From assembly GCA_036641395.1 (NCBI GenBank), contig JAVWEY010000002.1, positions 14,914-78,913 of the forward strand: 64,000 nt of DNA. The letters run 5' to 3'. This DNA comes from JAVXTH01 sp036641395 (lineage in GTDB: Bacteria; Bacillota_I; Bacilli_A; Erysipelotrichales; Erysipelotrichaceae). Every line of letters starts with the position of its first letter. Within the stretch, counting starts at the first letter, position 1. The notes under the pieces are model-generated. The model had not been told where the DNA came from. It did no database searches and saw nothing but the letters and a program-made list of their open reading frames with translations. Shown one piece after another: positions 1 through 8,478 of the stretch. The position numbers and the translations under genes are program-made.

Positions 1-599
1 CTTTAAAAGCAATAAAAGTAGAAGCACGTGATTCATTCTTCACAAAATGTTGGAAACGAATCACGAGTGTTTTAATCAGTATTTATGTTGAAGTATTCCG
101 TGGTACACCAATGATGGTTCAAGGTGCCTTCATCTTCTATGCAGGACGTTCGGTATTTAATTGGGATCCATTTGTTGCAGGTATTTTTGTAATTACAATT
201 AATACCGGTGCTTATATGGCTGAAATTGTCCGTAGTGGTATTCAATCGGTTGATGATGGACAGGCTGAGGCAGCACGTTCGATTGGTATGTCTTCCATTC
301 AAACGATGACCCATGTCATTATTCCACAAGCAATTCGTAATTCATTCCCATCAATCGGTAATGAGTTCGTTATTAATATTAAAGATTCTTCAGTATTAAA
401 TGTTATTGCAGTTACGGAATTGTTCTATCAAGCAAGTAGCGTTGCTGGTTCACTTTATGCCTTTGTTCCTGCATACTTCGTCGTTGCGTTAATTTATTTA
501 TGTTTAACGTTCCCTACGACGCGTATCTTAGCGTATATTGAAAAACGAATGAATACACGCAAAACACCTAAAATGACAAGCAAGGAGGAAAGCAAATGA
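1..599 (+). CDS. Polar amino-acid ABC transporter permease (3' part)
   Basis: The reading frame is open from the first in-frame codon at base 3, so the gene starts outside the window. The visible 198 residues include the HisM-type stretch YVEVFRGTPMMVQ, followed by the inner-membrane permease EAA-type loop with AEAARSIGMSSIQT, which docks on the ATPase. The hydrophobic C-terminal half gives the last membrane spans. It imports a polar amino acid (glutamine, cystine or similar) together with the ATPase that follows, whose ATG overlaps this stop codon (ATGA). No substrate-binding domain is visible in this part; in many relatives it is fused upstream. The exact substrate cannot be told. Confidence 0.93.
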   Translation, partial: LKAIKVEARDSFFTKCWKRITSVLISIYVEVFRGTPMMVQGAFIFYAGRSVFNWDPFVAGIFVITINTGAYMAEIVRSGIQSVDDGQAEAARSIGMSSIQTMTHVIIPQAIRNSFPSIGNEFVINIKDSSVLNVIAVTELFYQASSVAGSLYAFVPAYFVVALIYLCLTFPTTRILAYIEKRMNTRKTPKMTSKEESK

Positions 600-1330
600 G
601 TATCATGACAATTAATCACTTGGAGAAACACTTCGATGATCTTCAAGTACTAAATGATATTAATTTCCATATCGATGAAAAAGAAACAATTTGTGTAATT
701 GGTACAAGTGGTAGTGGTAAATCTACCTTACTTCGTTGTATCAATTTATTAGAAATTCCTGATGGGGGAGAGATTTGGTATCACGAAAGCAATATTCTAG
801 CCGGTAAAATTGATGTGAATCAACACCGAGCTAAAGTTGGTATGGTGTTTCAATCTTTTAACTTATTTAATAATATGAATGTCATGGATAACTGCACGAT
901 TGGACAAATGAAAGTATTAAAACGTTCAAAAGCAGAAAGCGAAAAGAAAGCAATGGAGCACTTAACTCAGGTAGGCATGGAAGAGTTTGCTCATGCACCA
1001 AGTGTTACACTGTCGGGTGGACAGAAACAGCGTGTAGCGATCGCAAGAGCTTTATGTATGGATCCTGAAATACTATTATTTGATGAACCGACCAGTGCTT
1101 TAGATCCTGAAATGGTTGGGGATGTATTAAAAGTAATGAAGAATTTAAGTAAAGCGGGGATGACGATGATTATTGTTACTCATGAAATGGAATTTGCTCA
1201 TGATGTAAGTGATCGTGTTGTCTTTATGGATAAAGGAATAATTGCGGAGGAGGGAACTCCAGAAGAATTATTCGAACATCCAAAAGCAGAGAGAACCAAA
1301 GAGTTCTTAGCTCGTTTTAGAAATAATTAA
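596..1330 (+). CDS. Polar amino-acid ABC transporter ATP-binding protein (GlnQ/HisP family)
   Basis: This 244-residue ATPase powers the permease just upstream. All motifs are present: Walker A GTSGSGKST at 36-44, Q-loop Gln86, signature LSGGQKQR from 139, Walker B ILLFDEP at 159-165, D-loop SALD, and H-loop His196 in VTHEM. Length is usual for GlnQ/HisP. It overlaps the permease stop by four bases, which indicates translational coupling. A hairpin terminator follows at once, so it is the last gene of its operon. Substrate specificity is set by the binding protein, which lies outside the window. Confidence 0.95.
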   Translation: MSIMTINHLEKHFDDLQVLNDINFHIDEKETICVIGTSGSGKSTLLRCINLLEIPDGGEIWYHESNILAGKIDVNQHRAKVGMVFQSFNLFNNMNVMDNCTIGQMKVLKRSKAESEKKAMEHLTQVGMEEFAHAPSVTLSGGQKQRVAIARALCMDPEILLFDEPTSALDPEMVGDVLKVMKNLSKAGMTMIIVTHEMEFAHDVSDRVVFMDKGIIAEEGTPEELFEHPKAERTKEFLARFRNN

Positions 1331-1360
1331 AAAGACGTGGATTAATTTCCACGTTTTTTA
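1331..1360 (+). terminator. Rho-independent terminator of the amino-acid transporter operon
   Basis: ACGTGGA (1335-1341) pairs with TCCACGT (1348-1354) and is followed by a T run. It starts right after the stop codon. Confidence 0.88.
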
Positions 1361-1415
1361 TTGACAATTAATTTAAACAGTGTATTATTGTATTAGTTAC
1401 TTAATACAGTAATAC
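1361..1415 (+). promoter_or_regulatory. Promoter overlapped by a long palindromic operator (YtrA-type GntR)
   Basis: TTGACA (1361-1366) and TATTAT (1383-1388) form a promoter with a 16-base spacer. A near-perfect inverted repeat, GTATTATTGTATTA (1382-1395) and TAATACAGTAATAC (1402-1415), has arms matching at 13 of 14 positions around a 6-base centre. It covers the -10 box and start point. A GntR/YtrA regulator is encoded in the same operon, so autorepression is inferred. Confidence 0.75.
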
Positions 1416-1448
1416 TGAATGACACTTGTTAATCAAATGGAGGTAATT

Positions 1449-2147
1449 ATGGATGATTTAGTAAAGATTCAAGGCTTAAGTAAAAAATTTGGAAAACAAA
1501 ATGCATTAATTAATGTTGATTTAAATTTAGGTAAAGGTAGAATTATCGGTTTATTAGGACCAAATGGTAGTGGTAAAACCACTTTAATTAAAATAATGAA
1601 TGGCTTATTAAAAGATTATGAAGGTTGTGTTCAAATTGATGGAAAAGCAATTGGAGCTGAAACAAAAGCAGTTGTTTCTTATTTACCAGATGAGCCTTAT
1701 TTTGCGGATTGGATGCTTGTGAAAGATGCTTTAGCTATTTTTACTAATATGTATCAAGACTTTGATATAAACCTTGCGAAGCAAATGATGGAGCGTTTTT
1801 CAATTGAAGAAAAAATGCGCATTAAAACATTGTCAAAGGGAACAAAAGAAAAGTTTCAATTAGCCCTAGTAATGTCACGAAAAGCTAAATTAATTGTTCT
1901 TGATGAACCAATTGGTGGTGTTGATCCAGCAGCTCGTGATGTGATTCTTGATACGATATTAAACAATTATAGTGAAGAACAAACGATTCTAATCGCAACT
2001 CATTTAATTGCTGATATTGAACGTATCTTTGATTCCGTCATCTTTTTGAAAGAAGGAAAAGTTGTTTTAAATGATGATGTGGAAACATTGAGAAGTAAAA
2101 ATAATCAATCGATTGATGAAATGTTTCGGGAGGTATTCAAATGTTAG
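1449..2147 (+). CDS. ABC transporter ATP-binding protein, YtrB-like
   Basis: The ATPase of a small ABC-2 type exporter. I place the start at the ATG at 1449, six bases after GGAGG, rather than the in-frame ATG at 1419 that has no ribosome site; this gives 232 residues. Walker A is GPNGSGKTT, Walker B is LIVLDEP, the switch is ATH. The signature region reads LSKGTKEKFQLAL, the weaker form seen in YtrB/EcsA-like proteins. It overlaps the membrane partner by 7 bases, and the GntR regulator follows. In Bacillus the ytr genes respond to cell-wall antibiotics; the role here is not shown by the sequence. Confidence 0.88.
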   Translation: MDDLVKIQGLSKKFGKQNALINVDLNLGKGRIIGLLGPNGSGKTTLIKIMNGLLKDYEGCVQIDGKAIGAETKAVVSYLPDEPYFADWMLVKDALAIFTNMYQDFDINLAKQMMERFSIEEKMRIKTLSKGTKEKFQLALVMSRKAKLIVLDEPIGGVDPAARDVILDTILNNYSEEQTILIATHLIADIERIFDSVIFLKEGKVVLNDDVETLRSKNNQSIDEMFREVFKC

Positions 2148-2920
2148 GAAAATTAATGAAATTCGAATTTAAAAGTACGTATCGAAGTTATTTATTTCTG
2201 TATTCAATCTTATTAGCAGTCGCAACGATGCTGTCGTTTAGAATTAGTGAAGAATATGGAAAGTTTGATGTAATGATTATTATAATTTATACTATTTTAA
2301 TAACGGTAATTTCAGTTTTCACTTTTGTGAATATTCTTAAAAGTTATCAAAATTCAATGTATGGTAAGAATGCTTATCTAACGCATACTCTACCAGTAAC
2401 TACGAATCAATTATTAGTGTCAAAATCGATTGTTGCATTTGTTTGGATTCTATTATCTTTTGGGATTGTGGCAATCAGTTTATTAATTCTCTTTCTTCCT
2501 CATTTACCTAACCCATTAGAAAATATCCGGGAAGCATTTGAAGCGGTAAGTAATTCACCAATGTATCGAAATGGTTATATCGTTGATGCATTGATTTCAC
2601 TTTTCTTTTTGGTATCTAGCTTATTTGAAACAATCTTCTTGATTTATGCAATTATATCTTTTACGCATACAAAATATGTAAGTCGCTATCGTGGTTTTGT
2701 TGGTGTTACCTTTTATTTTGGAATTTCTCTTTTAAGAAGTTTCTTATTTTCAAATGTAGATCAAATCAATCCAATGATGTTATCAAATGTATCAATCGCT
2801 ACTACCATGGTAGCAGAAAGAGCTTCTAATGTAGTTTCTATATTAGTTAATGTTGGCTTTGCTTGCTTGTATTATTTCATAACAAAATATTTAATTGATA
2901 AAAAAATGGAAGTAGAATAA
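2141..2920 (+). CDS. ABC-2 type transporter membrane protein
   Basis: A 259-residue integral membrane protein with about six hydrophobic spans, near residues 16-34, 44-66, 95-120, 150-172, 185-200 and 230-250. It has no enzyme motif. Its gene overlaps that of the ATPase by 7 bases and ends one base before the GntR regulator, so the three are one operon. The motif after span 2, TLPVTTNQLLVSKSI, is typical of ABC-2 permease subunits in ytr-like exporters. Substrate unknown. Confidence 0.8.
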   Translation: MLGKLMKFEFKSTYRSYLFLYSILLAVATMLSFRISEEYGKFDVMIIIIYTILITVISVFTFVNILKSYQNSMYGKNAYLTHTLPVTTNQLLVSKSIVAFVWILLSFGIVAISLLILFLPHLPNPLENIREAFEAVSNSPMYRNGYIVDALISLFFLVSSLFETIFLIYAIISFTHTKYVSRYRGFVGVTFYFGISLLRSFLFSNVDQINPMMLSNVSIATTMVAERASNVVSILVNVGFACLYYFITKYLIDKKMEVE

Positions 2921-2921
2921 T

Positions 2922-3287
2922 ATGAATAAGTTCGATTCGAATATCCCTATTTACTTACAGATCATCGATATTTTTAAAGCAAATATATTAAATGGTGAAT
3001 ATCAACCAGGTAGTAAGATTCCATCTGTTCGTGAATTAGGTGTTAAGTTTGGAGTGAATCCTAATACGGTACAAAGAGCATTAGTAGAATTAGAAAGAAG
3101 TAAGCTATTAAGAACTGAAAATCGCACAGCAGGACGTTATATAAGTGATGATCAGGGTTTAATCGCAAGTTTAAAAAAGAATGAAGTAAAAAGCAAAGTA
3201 AAACATCTCTTAAAAGAATTAAAAGATGCTGGCTTTAAAAATGATGAAATATTGGAACTTATGAAAGATGAAATGAAAAGCAGTTAA
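2922..3287 (+). CDS. GntR family transcriptional regulator, YtrA subfamily
   Basis: 121 residues: a GntR winged helix-turn-helix at about 10-75 (IPIYLQIIDIFKANILNGEY, GSKIPSVRELGVKFGVNPNTVQRALVELE) and a short helical tail used for dimerisation, as expected for the YtrA subfamily, which lacks the large effector domain. In Bacillus ytrA is the first gene of the operon; here the regulator is third. The operator is probably the palindrome at 1382-1415. Its 3' end overlaps the convergent gene by four bases. Confidence 0.92.
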   Translation: MNKFDSNIPIYLQIIDIFKANILNGEYQPGSKIPSVRELGVKFGVNPNTVQRALVELERSKLLRTENRTAGRYISDDQGLIASLKKNEVKSKVKHLLKELKDAGFKNDEILELMKDEMKSS

Positions 3288-3877
3288 TGAACTGCTTTTT
3301 CTTTTGCGACAATACTTCGAGATAAGATCACTTGAAATAACGGTAATAGAATGGTAAACATCATTTCACTTAATGAATTCACACCACCATAAATCATAAT
3401 GACACCAACACAGGCAAAAACAATCATTGTGTAGTAGCCATTTGCTTTTTCATAAATAAGCGGATCATATAAAATTAAGGAGTAGATGAACATATAGAAG
3501 GTTATGACATATATTAAAGTTGAACCAAACGATAAAAATAAATGTAAGAAAGATAAGAAAGGAAAATCTTTTGGTAAGTAGGGAATTAGTGTACTTAAAA
3601 ACATCATGAGGCAAGCGATAAAGGTAAAGAATAGATTTTTTTTATTATTAAAATTACATAATTTATATAAGTAAAGACTTCCAAGAAAGAAGCAAGCAAA
3701 ACTTGAAAATCCCCATAACATTAAAAGAAAACGTTTTTCCATGGTGTTTCCAATATAAGAAAAATTAATAAACTCAACTGAATTTTGTGAAGCAAGTAAT
3801 AATGCTGAGATAGGAAGTAAGATAGCGAAAAAATAGAACATTATTTTTAATTTATTTAAAGCCGTTTTATCTTTCAT
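3284..3877 (-). CDS. Six-TM membrane protein of unknown function
   Basis: 197 residues from the ATG at 3877, chosen because AGGAGG lies six bases upstream; an ATG two codons earlier abuts the Shine-Dalgarno and is unlikely. Six hydrophobic segments fall near residues 11-29, 50-73, 82-99, 108-136, 148-166 and 170-188. There are no catalytic motifs. Overall shape resembles DUF998-type proteins, but I could not confirm this. It is a single gene, convergent with the GntR operon and divergent from the riboflavin locus. Confidence 0.7.
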   Translation of the reverse strand: MKDKTALNKLKIMFYFFAILLPISALLLASQNSVEFINFSYIGNTMEKRFLLMLWGFSSFACFFLGSLYLYKLCNFNNKKNLFFTFIACLMMFLSTLIPYLPKDFPFLSFLHLFLSFGSTLIYVITFYMFIYSLILYDPLIYEKANGYYTMIVFACVGVIMIYGGVNSLSEMMFTILLPLFQVILSRSIVAKEKAVH

Positions 3878-3937
3878 AAACATCCTCCTAGCAAAGGTTA
3901 TTATAATATATAATGAAACTTTTTGCCATTAAATTCA

Positions 3938-3966
3938 TTGACGAATGGCTTAGAATTTGTTATATT
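3938..3966 (+). promoter_or_regulatory. Promoter of the ribU transcript
   Basis: TTGACG (3938-3943), a 17-base spacer, and an extended -10 TGTTATATT ending at 3966. Transcription would begin just before the riboswitch. Confidence 0.8.
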
Positions 3967-3980
3967 AAACTAGACAAAAA

Positions 3981-4085
3981 CTTCAGGGTCGGGTGAGATT
4001 CCCAATCGGCGGTATACCCCGCGAGCACAAGATGCAGGAACTGGTTAAATTCCAGTGGCGACAGTAAAGTCTGGATAGAAGAAGT
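3981..4085 (+). ncRNA. FMN riboswitch (RFN element)
   Basis: The conserved RFN core is visible: AGGGTCGGGTGAGATTCCC, then ATCGGCGGTATA, CCCGCGAGC, and a 3' part ending in GATAGAAGAAG, whose GAAG pairs with the opening CTTC (P1). It senses flavin mononucleotide. A T-run hairpin follows at 4109-4136, so control is by transcription termination, and the gene it governs is the riboflavin importer. Confidence 0.96.
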
Positions 4086-4108
4086 TGTGATTTATTTTTA
4101 TTATCCCT

Positions 4109-4136
4109 AAAGGTTTTGTTGAAAAGCCTTTTTATT
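4109..4136 (+). terminator. Riboswitch-controlled transcription attenuator
   Basis: AAGGTTTT pairs with AAAAGCCTT with one bulge, followed by TTTTATTTT, between the FMN aptamer and the ribU ribosome-binding site. FMN binding is expected to favour this hairpin. Confidence 0.8.
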
Positions 4137-4181
4137 TTGCTTTTTAGTGAAATAAAACTGATATAACAAGGAGGTAATTTT

Positions 4182-4787
4182 ATGTCAGAAGCGAATTCAA
4201 CAAACAGATTCACCACGAAACGAATTGCGAAAATCGCAATCCTAGCAGCCTTAGCCGTCATTGTAATGCTATTTGAGATTCCCTTACCAATTGCGCCATC
4301 ATTTTATAAACTAGGTTTAGATGAAGTTGTTGTGATGATTGGTGGTTTCGCATTAGGTCCTTGGGCTGCCATTATGATTGAAGCCTTTAAGATTTTATTA
4401 AATCTTCTCATCAATGGTACGATGACCTTTGGTATTGGTGAACTTGCTAACTTTATTATGGGCTGTTCCTTTGTTCTACCAGCCTGCATCATTTATCGCA
4501 AACATAAGACAAAGAAAACCGCAATGATCGGTTTAGTCGTTGGTTGTATTTCATTAATTGTTGTTGGTGCTTTAACAAATTTATTTGTTGTCTTACCAAT
4601 CTATGGAAAAGTCGGAATGCCGATTGAACAAATCATTCAAGCAGGTCAAATGATTAATCCATCGATTAACTCATTATTGAGTTTCGTGATTATTATTACC
4701 GTACCTTTTAATTTGATTAAAGGAGTATTATCATCGATTATTGTATTATTAGTTTATAAACGAATTTCCCCAATTCTTCATCATTAA
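4182..4787 (+). CDS. ribU: Riboflavin ECF transporter S component RibU
   Basis: The 201-residue substrate-binding membrane subunit of an energy-coupling-factor vitamin importer. It shows the RibU pattern: an N-terminal basic stretch, AILAALAVIVMLFEIPLP, then FYKLGLDEVVVMIGGFALGP (split here for length: FYKLGLDEV and GFALGPWAA), and a C-terminal NLIKGVLSSIIV segment. About six membrane spans. The preceding FMN riboswitch fixes the substrate as riboflavin. AAGGAGG lies at a good distance from the ATG. The energising EcfA/EcfT module is encoded elsewhere. Confidence 0.95.
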   Translation: MSEANSTNRFTTKRIAKIAILAALAVIVMLFEIPLPIAPSFYKLGLDEVVVMIGGFALGPWAAIMIEAFKILLNLLINGTMTFGIGELANFIMGCSFVLPACIIYRKHKTKKTAMIGLVVGCISLIVVGALTNLFVVLPIYGKVGMPIEQIIQAGQMINPSINSLLSFVIIITVPFNLIKGVLSSIIVLLVYKRISPILHH

Positions 4788-4808
4788 CACGCCATTGCGT
4801 GTTTTTTT
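4785..4808 (+). terminator. Terminator after ribU
   Basis: AACACG (4786-4791) and CGTGTT (4798-4803) followed by a T run; overlaps the stop codon and the 3' end of the convergent methyltransferase gene. Confidence 0.85.
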
Positions 4809-5544
4809 ATCTTTGGTTAATGATTGGCTTAAGAATCTTAATCCCTGGTTTTGCTTGTTTGATTGCTTCAATTAAAATACCACGAGCTTCTTCTTTATTT
4901 TCATCATAAATAATTTGAAGCATCTTTACTTCCAGATGTAATTTATGTAATTTCTCAATAATTTCAGCTAAGCGATCCCCGCGATGAACAAAGTAGATTC
5001 GACCACCATCGTTACATAAACGATCAAATTGTTTAAGTAAGGTGTCAAGATCTAAATATAATTCATGGCGAGCAATTTGTTTTGAAGTTGGTTCAATTGC
5101 TTGCTCACTTAGTTTGAAATATGGGGGATTACAAATGATTACCTTGAATTTATCATCTGGATAATCTTTTATATCACTAGTAACGATATTGTAATCTTCA
5201 ATTTGATGCATTTCCATATTTATTCTAGCTAATTGACTTGCTTTATCTTGTAACTCTACACCAACTAAACGCTTTTTTGTGAAACGCGATGCGTAAAGCA
5301 AAAGGGCTCCATTATTTGTACCGATATCTAAGACATCATCACTTGATCTAATTTTCATAAAATGGGCAAGATGCGCTGTATCACTATTAAAATGAAACAT
5401 ATTATGATCTTGTAGTAGTCTGAAATCATCGTGATTTAAATAATCATAAGTTAATTTATTAACCTTTAAATATTCTTTAAATGCTTCAGGATTATCTTTA
5501 TATAAAGATAATAATTCCTTGCCATTATTCTTAAAGTATTTCAT
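4807..5544 (-). CDS. tRNA1(Val) (adenine37-N6)-methyltransferase-like (YfiC/YabB family)
   Basis: 245 residues, class I SAM-dependent methyltransferase. Motif I is VLDIGTNNGALLLYAS, and the catalytic N6-adenine motif is NPPYF in VIICNPPYF, typical of the TrmN6/YfiC family, which modifies A37 of tRNA-Val. The N-terminal segment DHNMFHFNSDTAHLAHFM is also characteristic. In Bacillus the homologue is yabB, next to a GIY-YIG nuclease gene and rsmI; neither is here. A GAAAGGA site lies 8 bases before the ATG. Family assignment is firm, target by homology. Confidence 0.9.
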   Translation of the reverse strand: MKYFKNNGKELLSLYKDNPEAFKEYLKVNKLTYDYLNHDDFRLLQDHNMFHFNSDTAHLAHFMKIRSSDDVLDIGTNNGALLLYASRFTKKRLVGVELQDKASQLARINMEMHQIEDYNIVTSDIKDYPDDKFKVIICNPPYFKLSEQAIEPTSKQIARHELYLDLDTLLKQFDRLCNDGGRIYFVHRGDRLAEIIEKLHKLHLEVKMLQIIYDENKEEARGILIEAIKQAKPGIKILKPIINQR

Positions 5545-5641
5545 AAAAGATGTCCTTTCTAATTCTGAATATTTTTAAATAGCATTTCTCTAAGGTAAAT
5601 GTTATAATTTGATGGTAAGATTTTAAATGGAGGTCGTTATT

Positions 5642-5887
5642 GTGAGTCAAAAAGAACGTTCAAGGTTCATTTTAGGAGTATTAGGAATCGTAGTTGCGGT
5701 TATGTGTATGACGCATGTTGTTCCTTACTCAGCAGGTTTACCAATTCTAATTGGATTACTTGGTTTTAATTTCTTCTCAATGGCACTATTCGCCTATCGT
5801 GAAGAGAATAAAAAAGAAATGTCAGTTAATCTTCTAATGGGAGTTATTGTTATTGCGGTTGCAGTTGTATATCAATTTATGGCTTAA
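5642..5887 (+). CDS. Small three-TM membrane protein
   Basis: 81 residues starting at GTG 5642, seven bases after GGAGGT; an ATG at 5627 lies within the ribosome site and is rejected. Three hydrophobic segments near residues 8-26, 30-49 and 60-79, with a polar AYREENKKEM loop between the second and third. No recognised family. A TATAAT box lies about 40 bases upstream, so it seems to be transcribed alone and ends in a bidirectional terminator. Confidence 0.72.
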   Translation: MSQKERSRFILGVLGIVVAVMCMTHVVPYSAGLPILIGLLGFNFFSMALFAYREENKKEMSVNLLMGVIVIAVAVVYQFMA

Positions 5888-5892
5888 TGTTT

Positions 5893-5920
5893 AGACAGTT
5901 ACCAATGCTGTCTTTTTATT
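5893..5920. terminator. Terminator between convergent genes
   Basis: AGACAG (5893-5898) and CTGTCT (5908-5913) with a T run on the + strand; it lies between the small membrane protein and the kinase-like gene. Confidence 0.8.
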
Positions 5921-6740
5921 TACTCATTTTTTTAACTAATGCAGCATACTTCCAAGTAGCAATTTCTTTATAAACAATATCACTACGTGCTTCATACATC
6001 ATCATTGCCCAAGTACACCATAGTAAATTTTGAAAGTTTTCCCAAATTGTTAATGCTTGGTAGGGAATTGTTTCATTTTCAAAATATATTTTATAAAAGC
6101 GATTGCGTAGTGTTTCATCTAAGATTTGATTTTCAGAAAAGAAACTCATTACATCAAATAAGGGGTCATTATCAGCTGCATATTCATAGTCAATTAAATA
6201 AGTTTGATCCTTACTAAATAAAATATTACCACTGACCCAGTCGTTATGACATAAGATTTCATGATGCTTCATGTTCCTTACTTGTTCAATAACCACTTTA
6301 AAAGGAGTACAATCATAAATAGGTTGTTTTATATGAGTTGAATATTGTTCAAGACGTTTGATTGGATCAAATGATTCACCAATTGTTGCTTGTAAATCAT
6401 GTAGTTTTCTCATTAAATGCGCAACTTTTTCTACTTTATTTGAATCATTACATGTTTCGTATTCCAACAAATCATTATGATATTTAGTAATGCGAATACC
6501 ATTTTCTTCATTAAAATATATTTCTTCTACATCGAGATTTTTATCCTTAATCAATGCTAATGCTTTTGCTTCATGATGACGATCAACAATATGTTCACTA
6601 TCTTCATGGGGAATGCGAATCATATATTGTTGGTCATGAACAGTGCATAAAAGATTGTGGTTGGTTAGTCCTTTTCCACTTTCTTGTAAGCAATAAGATT
6701 CATTTTTAAATAAATCATGTAAGATATGTTCTAAATTCAT
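5916..6740 (-). CDS. Choline/aminoglycoside kinase-fold phosphotransferase
   Basis: 274 residues from the ATG at 6740 (GGTGAT just upstream); a longer frame to 6809 has no ribosome site and would overlap the divergent promoter. The kinase fold is clear: Brenner motif HNDWVSGNILF (catalytic Asp and metal-binding Asn) and IDYEYAADNDP in place of DFG. It resembles the LicA/CotS group that phosphorylates choline, thiamine or related alcohols. No lic-type neighbours (choline permease, nucleotidyltransferase) are adjacent, so the substrate is unknown. Confidence 0.83.
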   Translation of the reverse strand: MNLEHILHDLFKNESYCLQESGKGLTNHNLLCTVHDQQYMIRIPHEDSEHIVDRHHEAKALALIKDKNLDVEEIYFNEENGIRITKYHNDLLEYETCNDSNKVEKVAHLMRKLHDLQATIGESFDPIKRLEQYSTHIKQPIYDCTPFKVVIEQVRNMKHHEILCHNDWVSGNILFSKDQTYLIDYEYAADNDPLFDVMSFFSENQILDETLRNRFYKIYFENETIPYQALTIWENFQNLLWCTWAMMMYEARSDIVYKEIATWKYAALVKKMSK

Positions 6741-6779
6741 AGTATCACCACAAATATAATAGCACAAAGACGTTACTCG

Positions 6780-6788
6780 TGGTAAAAT
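6780..6788 (+). promoter_or_regulatory. Extended -10 promoter
   Basis: TGGTAAAAT with no good -35 box, about 22 bases before the radical-SAM start codon. The same motif recurs at 13137, 42131 and 62971. Confidence 0.6.
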
Positions 6789-6810
6789 AAAACGCAAGAG
6801 GGTGAACATA

Positions 6811-8478
6811 ATGAAGGTCTTATTAACAACATTAAATGCGAAATATATTCATAAGAATCTAGCAATTCGACTACTTTATTGCGCTTCACCAATAAAAGAG
6901 AGTACACAGATATGTGAATTTGTAATTAAGGATGATCCTTATAGGATATGTGAATCAATTCTTAGTTACGAATGCGACGTTGTTGTATTTTCGACTTATA
7001 TATGGAATCGGATACCGACGATGTCAGTGATTCACTTATTAAAAGAAAAGAATCCTCATGTACATATTATTATGGGCGGTCCAGAAGTAAGTTTTGATTC
7101 TTTTTCTTTATGTGATCAAGGTGTTGATGCTTTATCACTTGGTGAGGGTGAAATATCACTTTGGAAGTACATTGATATGCTTTCTAATAAAGCATCTTAT
7201 GAAGTGAAAGGTATTTATACCTTAGAATATCCAAATAAAGAATACCAGAAAATTGATTTGCGTTTTAATGAACAAAATGAATCACCTTATTTCTTGGATA
7301 TGGATGATAAAGATATGGGGAATCGTTATCTTTATTTAGAAACTAGTCGAGGGTGTCCTTATGGTTGTAGTTATTGTTTGAGTTCTACCGACCGTAAGGT
7401 ACGTTTATATTCTACTGATTATATTATGAATACATTAAAACAAATATCCACAAGTTCTGTGAAACAAGTTAAGTTATTAGATCGTACCTTTAATGTGGAT
7501 CCGACAAGGGCCTTGAAGATGGTAAGATATATTAATGAACATTGTGTAAATCAAATCTTTCAATTTGAAATAGTAGCAGAAACGTTATCGGAAGAATTAT
7601 TAACTTTTATTGAAAAAGAAGCAGATGTTAATCGTTTTCGATTTGAAATAGGGGTACAATCTTTTTATCCTAAAACACTAAGTGCAGTCAATCGAATTCA
7701 AAATAATCAGCGCTTAAAAGAAGTAATTGAAAGATTACATAAAGCTAAAGCAATTATGCATGTTGATTTAATTGCGGGTTTACCTTATGAAAACTATCTG
7801 CAATTTAAAGATTCTTTTAATAAATTATTTGATTTACATGCGAGTGAATTACAACTTGGTGTTTTAAAACTATTAAAGGGTACAAAACTTAGAAAAGATG
7901 CGAATCTTTACGAATTTATTTATGAAGACTTACCTCCTTATACAATAAGTTCAACGGCATGGTTGAGCGAAGTAGAACTTGATCGAATTAAAGCGAGTGC
8001 TCAAGCTGTTGAAAAGTATTATAATAGTGGAAAATGTCGCTATGTCATTGATCAATTGATTCAAGATAAAGTAATCACACCATTCTCATTATTTGAAAGT
8101 CTTGGAGAACAATTAGAAGCGATGAAACGTCCCTATCAACTTCATCAGTTGTATGAAAGTTTTTTAAAGATTGATTTAAAAGTAAAGCGAGAATATTTGG
8201 ATAGTTATTTAATGAGAAACTATTATGCAATCTTTAAACAAAAACCAAAGAAAATAATTGATCCACTTGATCTTACGATAAGAAAAAAAGTAATGAAATT
8301 CATGGAAGAAAACAGTGAAGAAGATGCGCTAACTCTTTACCATTATGGAATGGTTGAACGCTGTTATCTTGATGAATTAGGTTATCAAGTGGTAATATAT
8401 AATTCTCAACATCGTTTACCAAAACGCTATTTTGTGAATTTAGATATTAATTATTATAAGGAGATGCCGAATGAATAA
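6811..8478 (+). CDS. B12-binding radical SAM protein (DUF4080 type)
   Basis: 555 residues from ATG 6811 (AGAGGGTGA six bases upstream). The N-terminal 150 residues form a cobalamin-binding-like Rossmann domain (MKVLLTTLNAKYIHKNLAIR, IIMGGPEVSFD). The radical SAM core follows with the 4Fe-4S motif CPYGCSYC after ETSRG, and later ELQLGVLKLLKGT, then a C-terminal DUF4080-like region. Such proteins are putative methyltransferases or oxidoreductases with unknown substrate. It starts a run of overlapping genes with rdgB and trmL, so it may act on nucleic acid, which is only inference. Confidence 0.88.
   Translation: MKVLLTTLNAKYIHKNLAIRLLYCASPIKESTQICEFVIKDDPYRICESILSYECDVVVFSTYIWNRIPTMSVIHLLKEKNPHVHIIMGGPEVSFDSFSLCDQGVDALSLGEGEISLWKYIDMLSNKASYEVKGIYTLEYPNKEYQKIDLRFNEQNESPYFLDMDDKDMGNRYLYLETSRGCPYGCSYCLSSTDRKVRLYSTDYIMNTLKQISTSSVKQVKLLDRTFNVDPTRALKMVRYINEHCVNQIFQFEIVAETLSEELLTFIEKEADVNRFRFEIGVQSFYPKTLSAVNRIQNNQRLKEVIERLHKAKAIMHVDLIAGLPYENYLQFKDSFNKLFDLHASELQLGVLKLLKGTKLRKDANLYEFIYEDLPPYTISSTAWLSEVELDRIKASAQAVEKYYNSGKCRYVIDQLIQDKVITPFSLFESLGEQLEAMKRPYQLHQLYESFLKIDLKVKREYLDSYLMRNYYAIFKQKPKKIIDPLDLTIRKKVMKFMEENSEEDALTLYHYGMVERCYLDELGYQVVIYNSQHRLPKRYFVNLDINYYKEMPNE

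Noticed and set aside
3983..4261. 92-codon open frame on the minus strand
   Set aside because: It lies across the FMN riboswitch and the start of ribU; no ribosome site, and the + strand explanation is strong.
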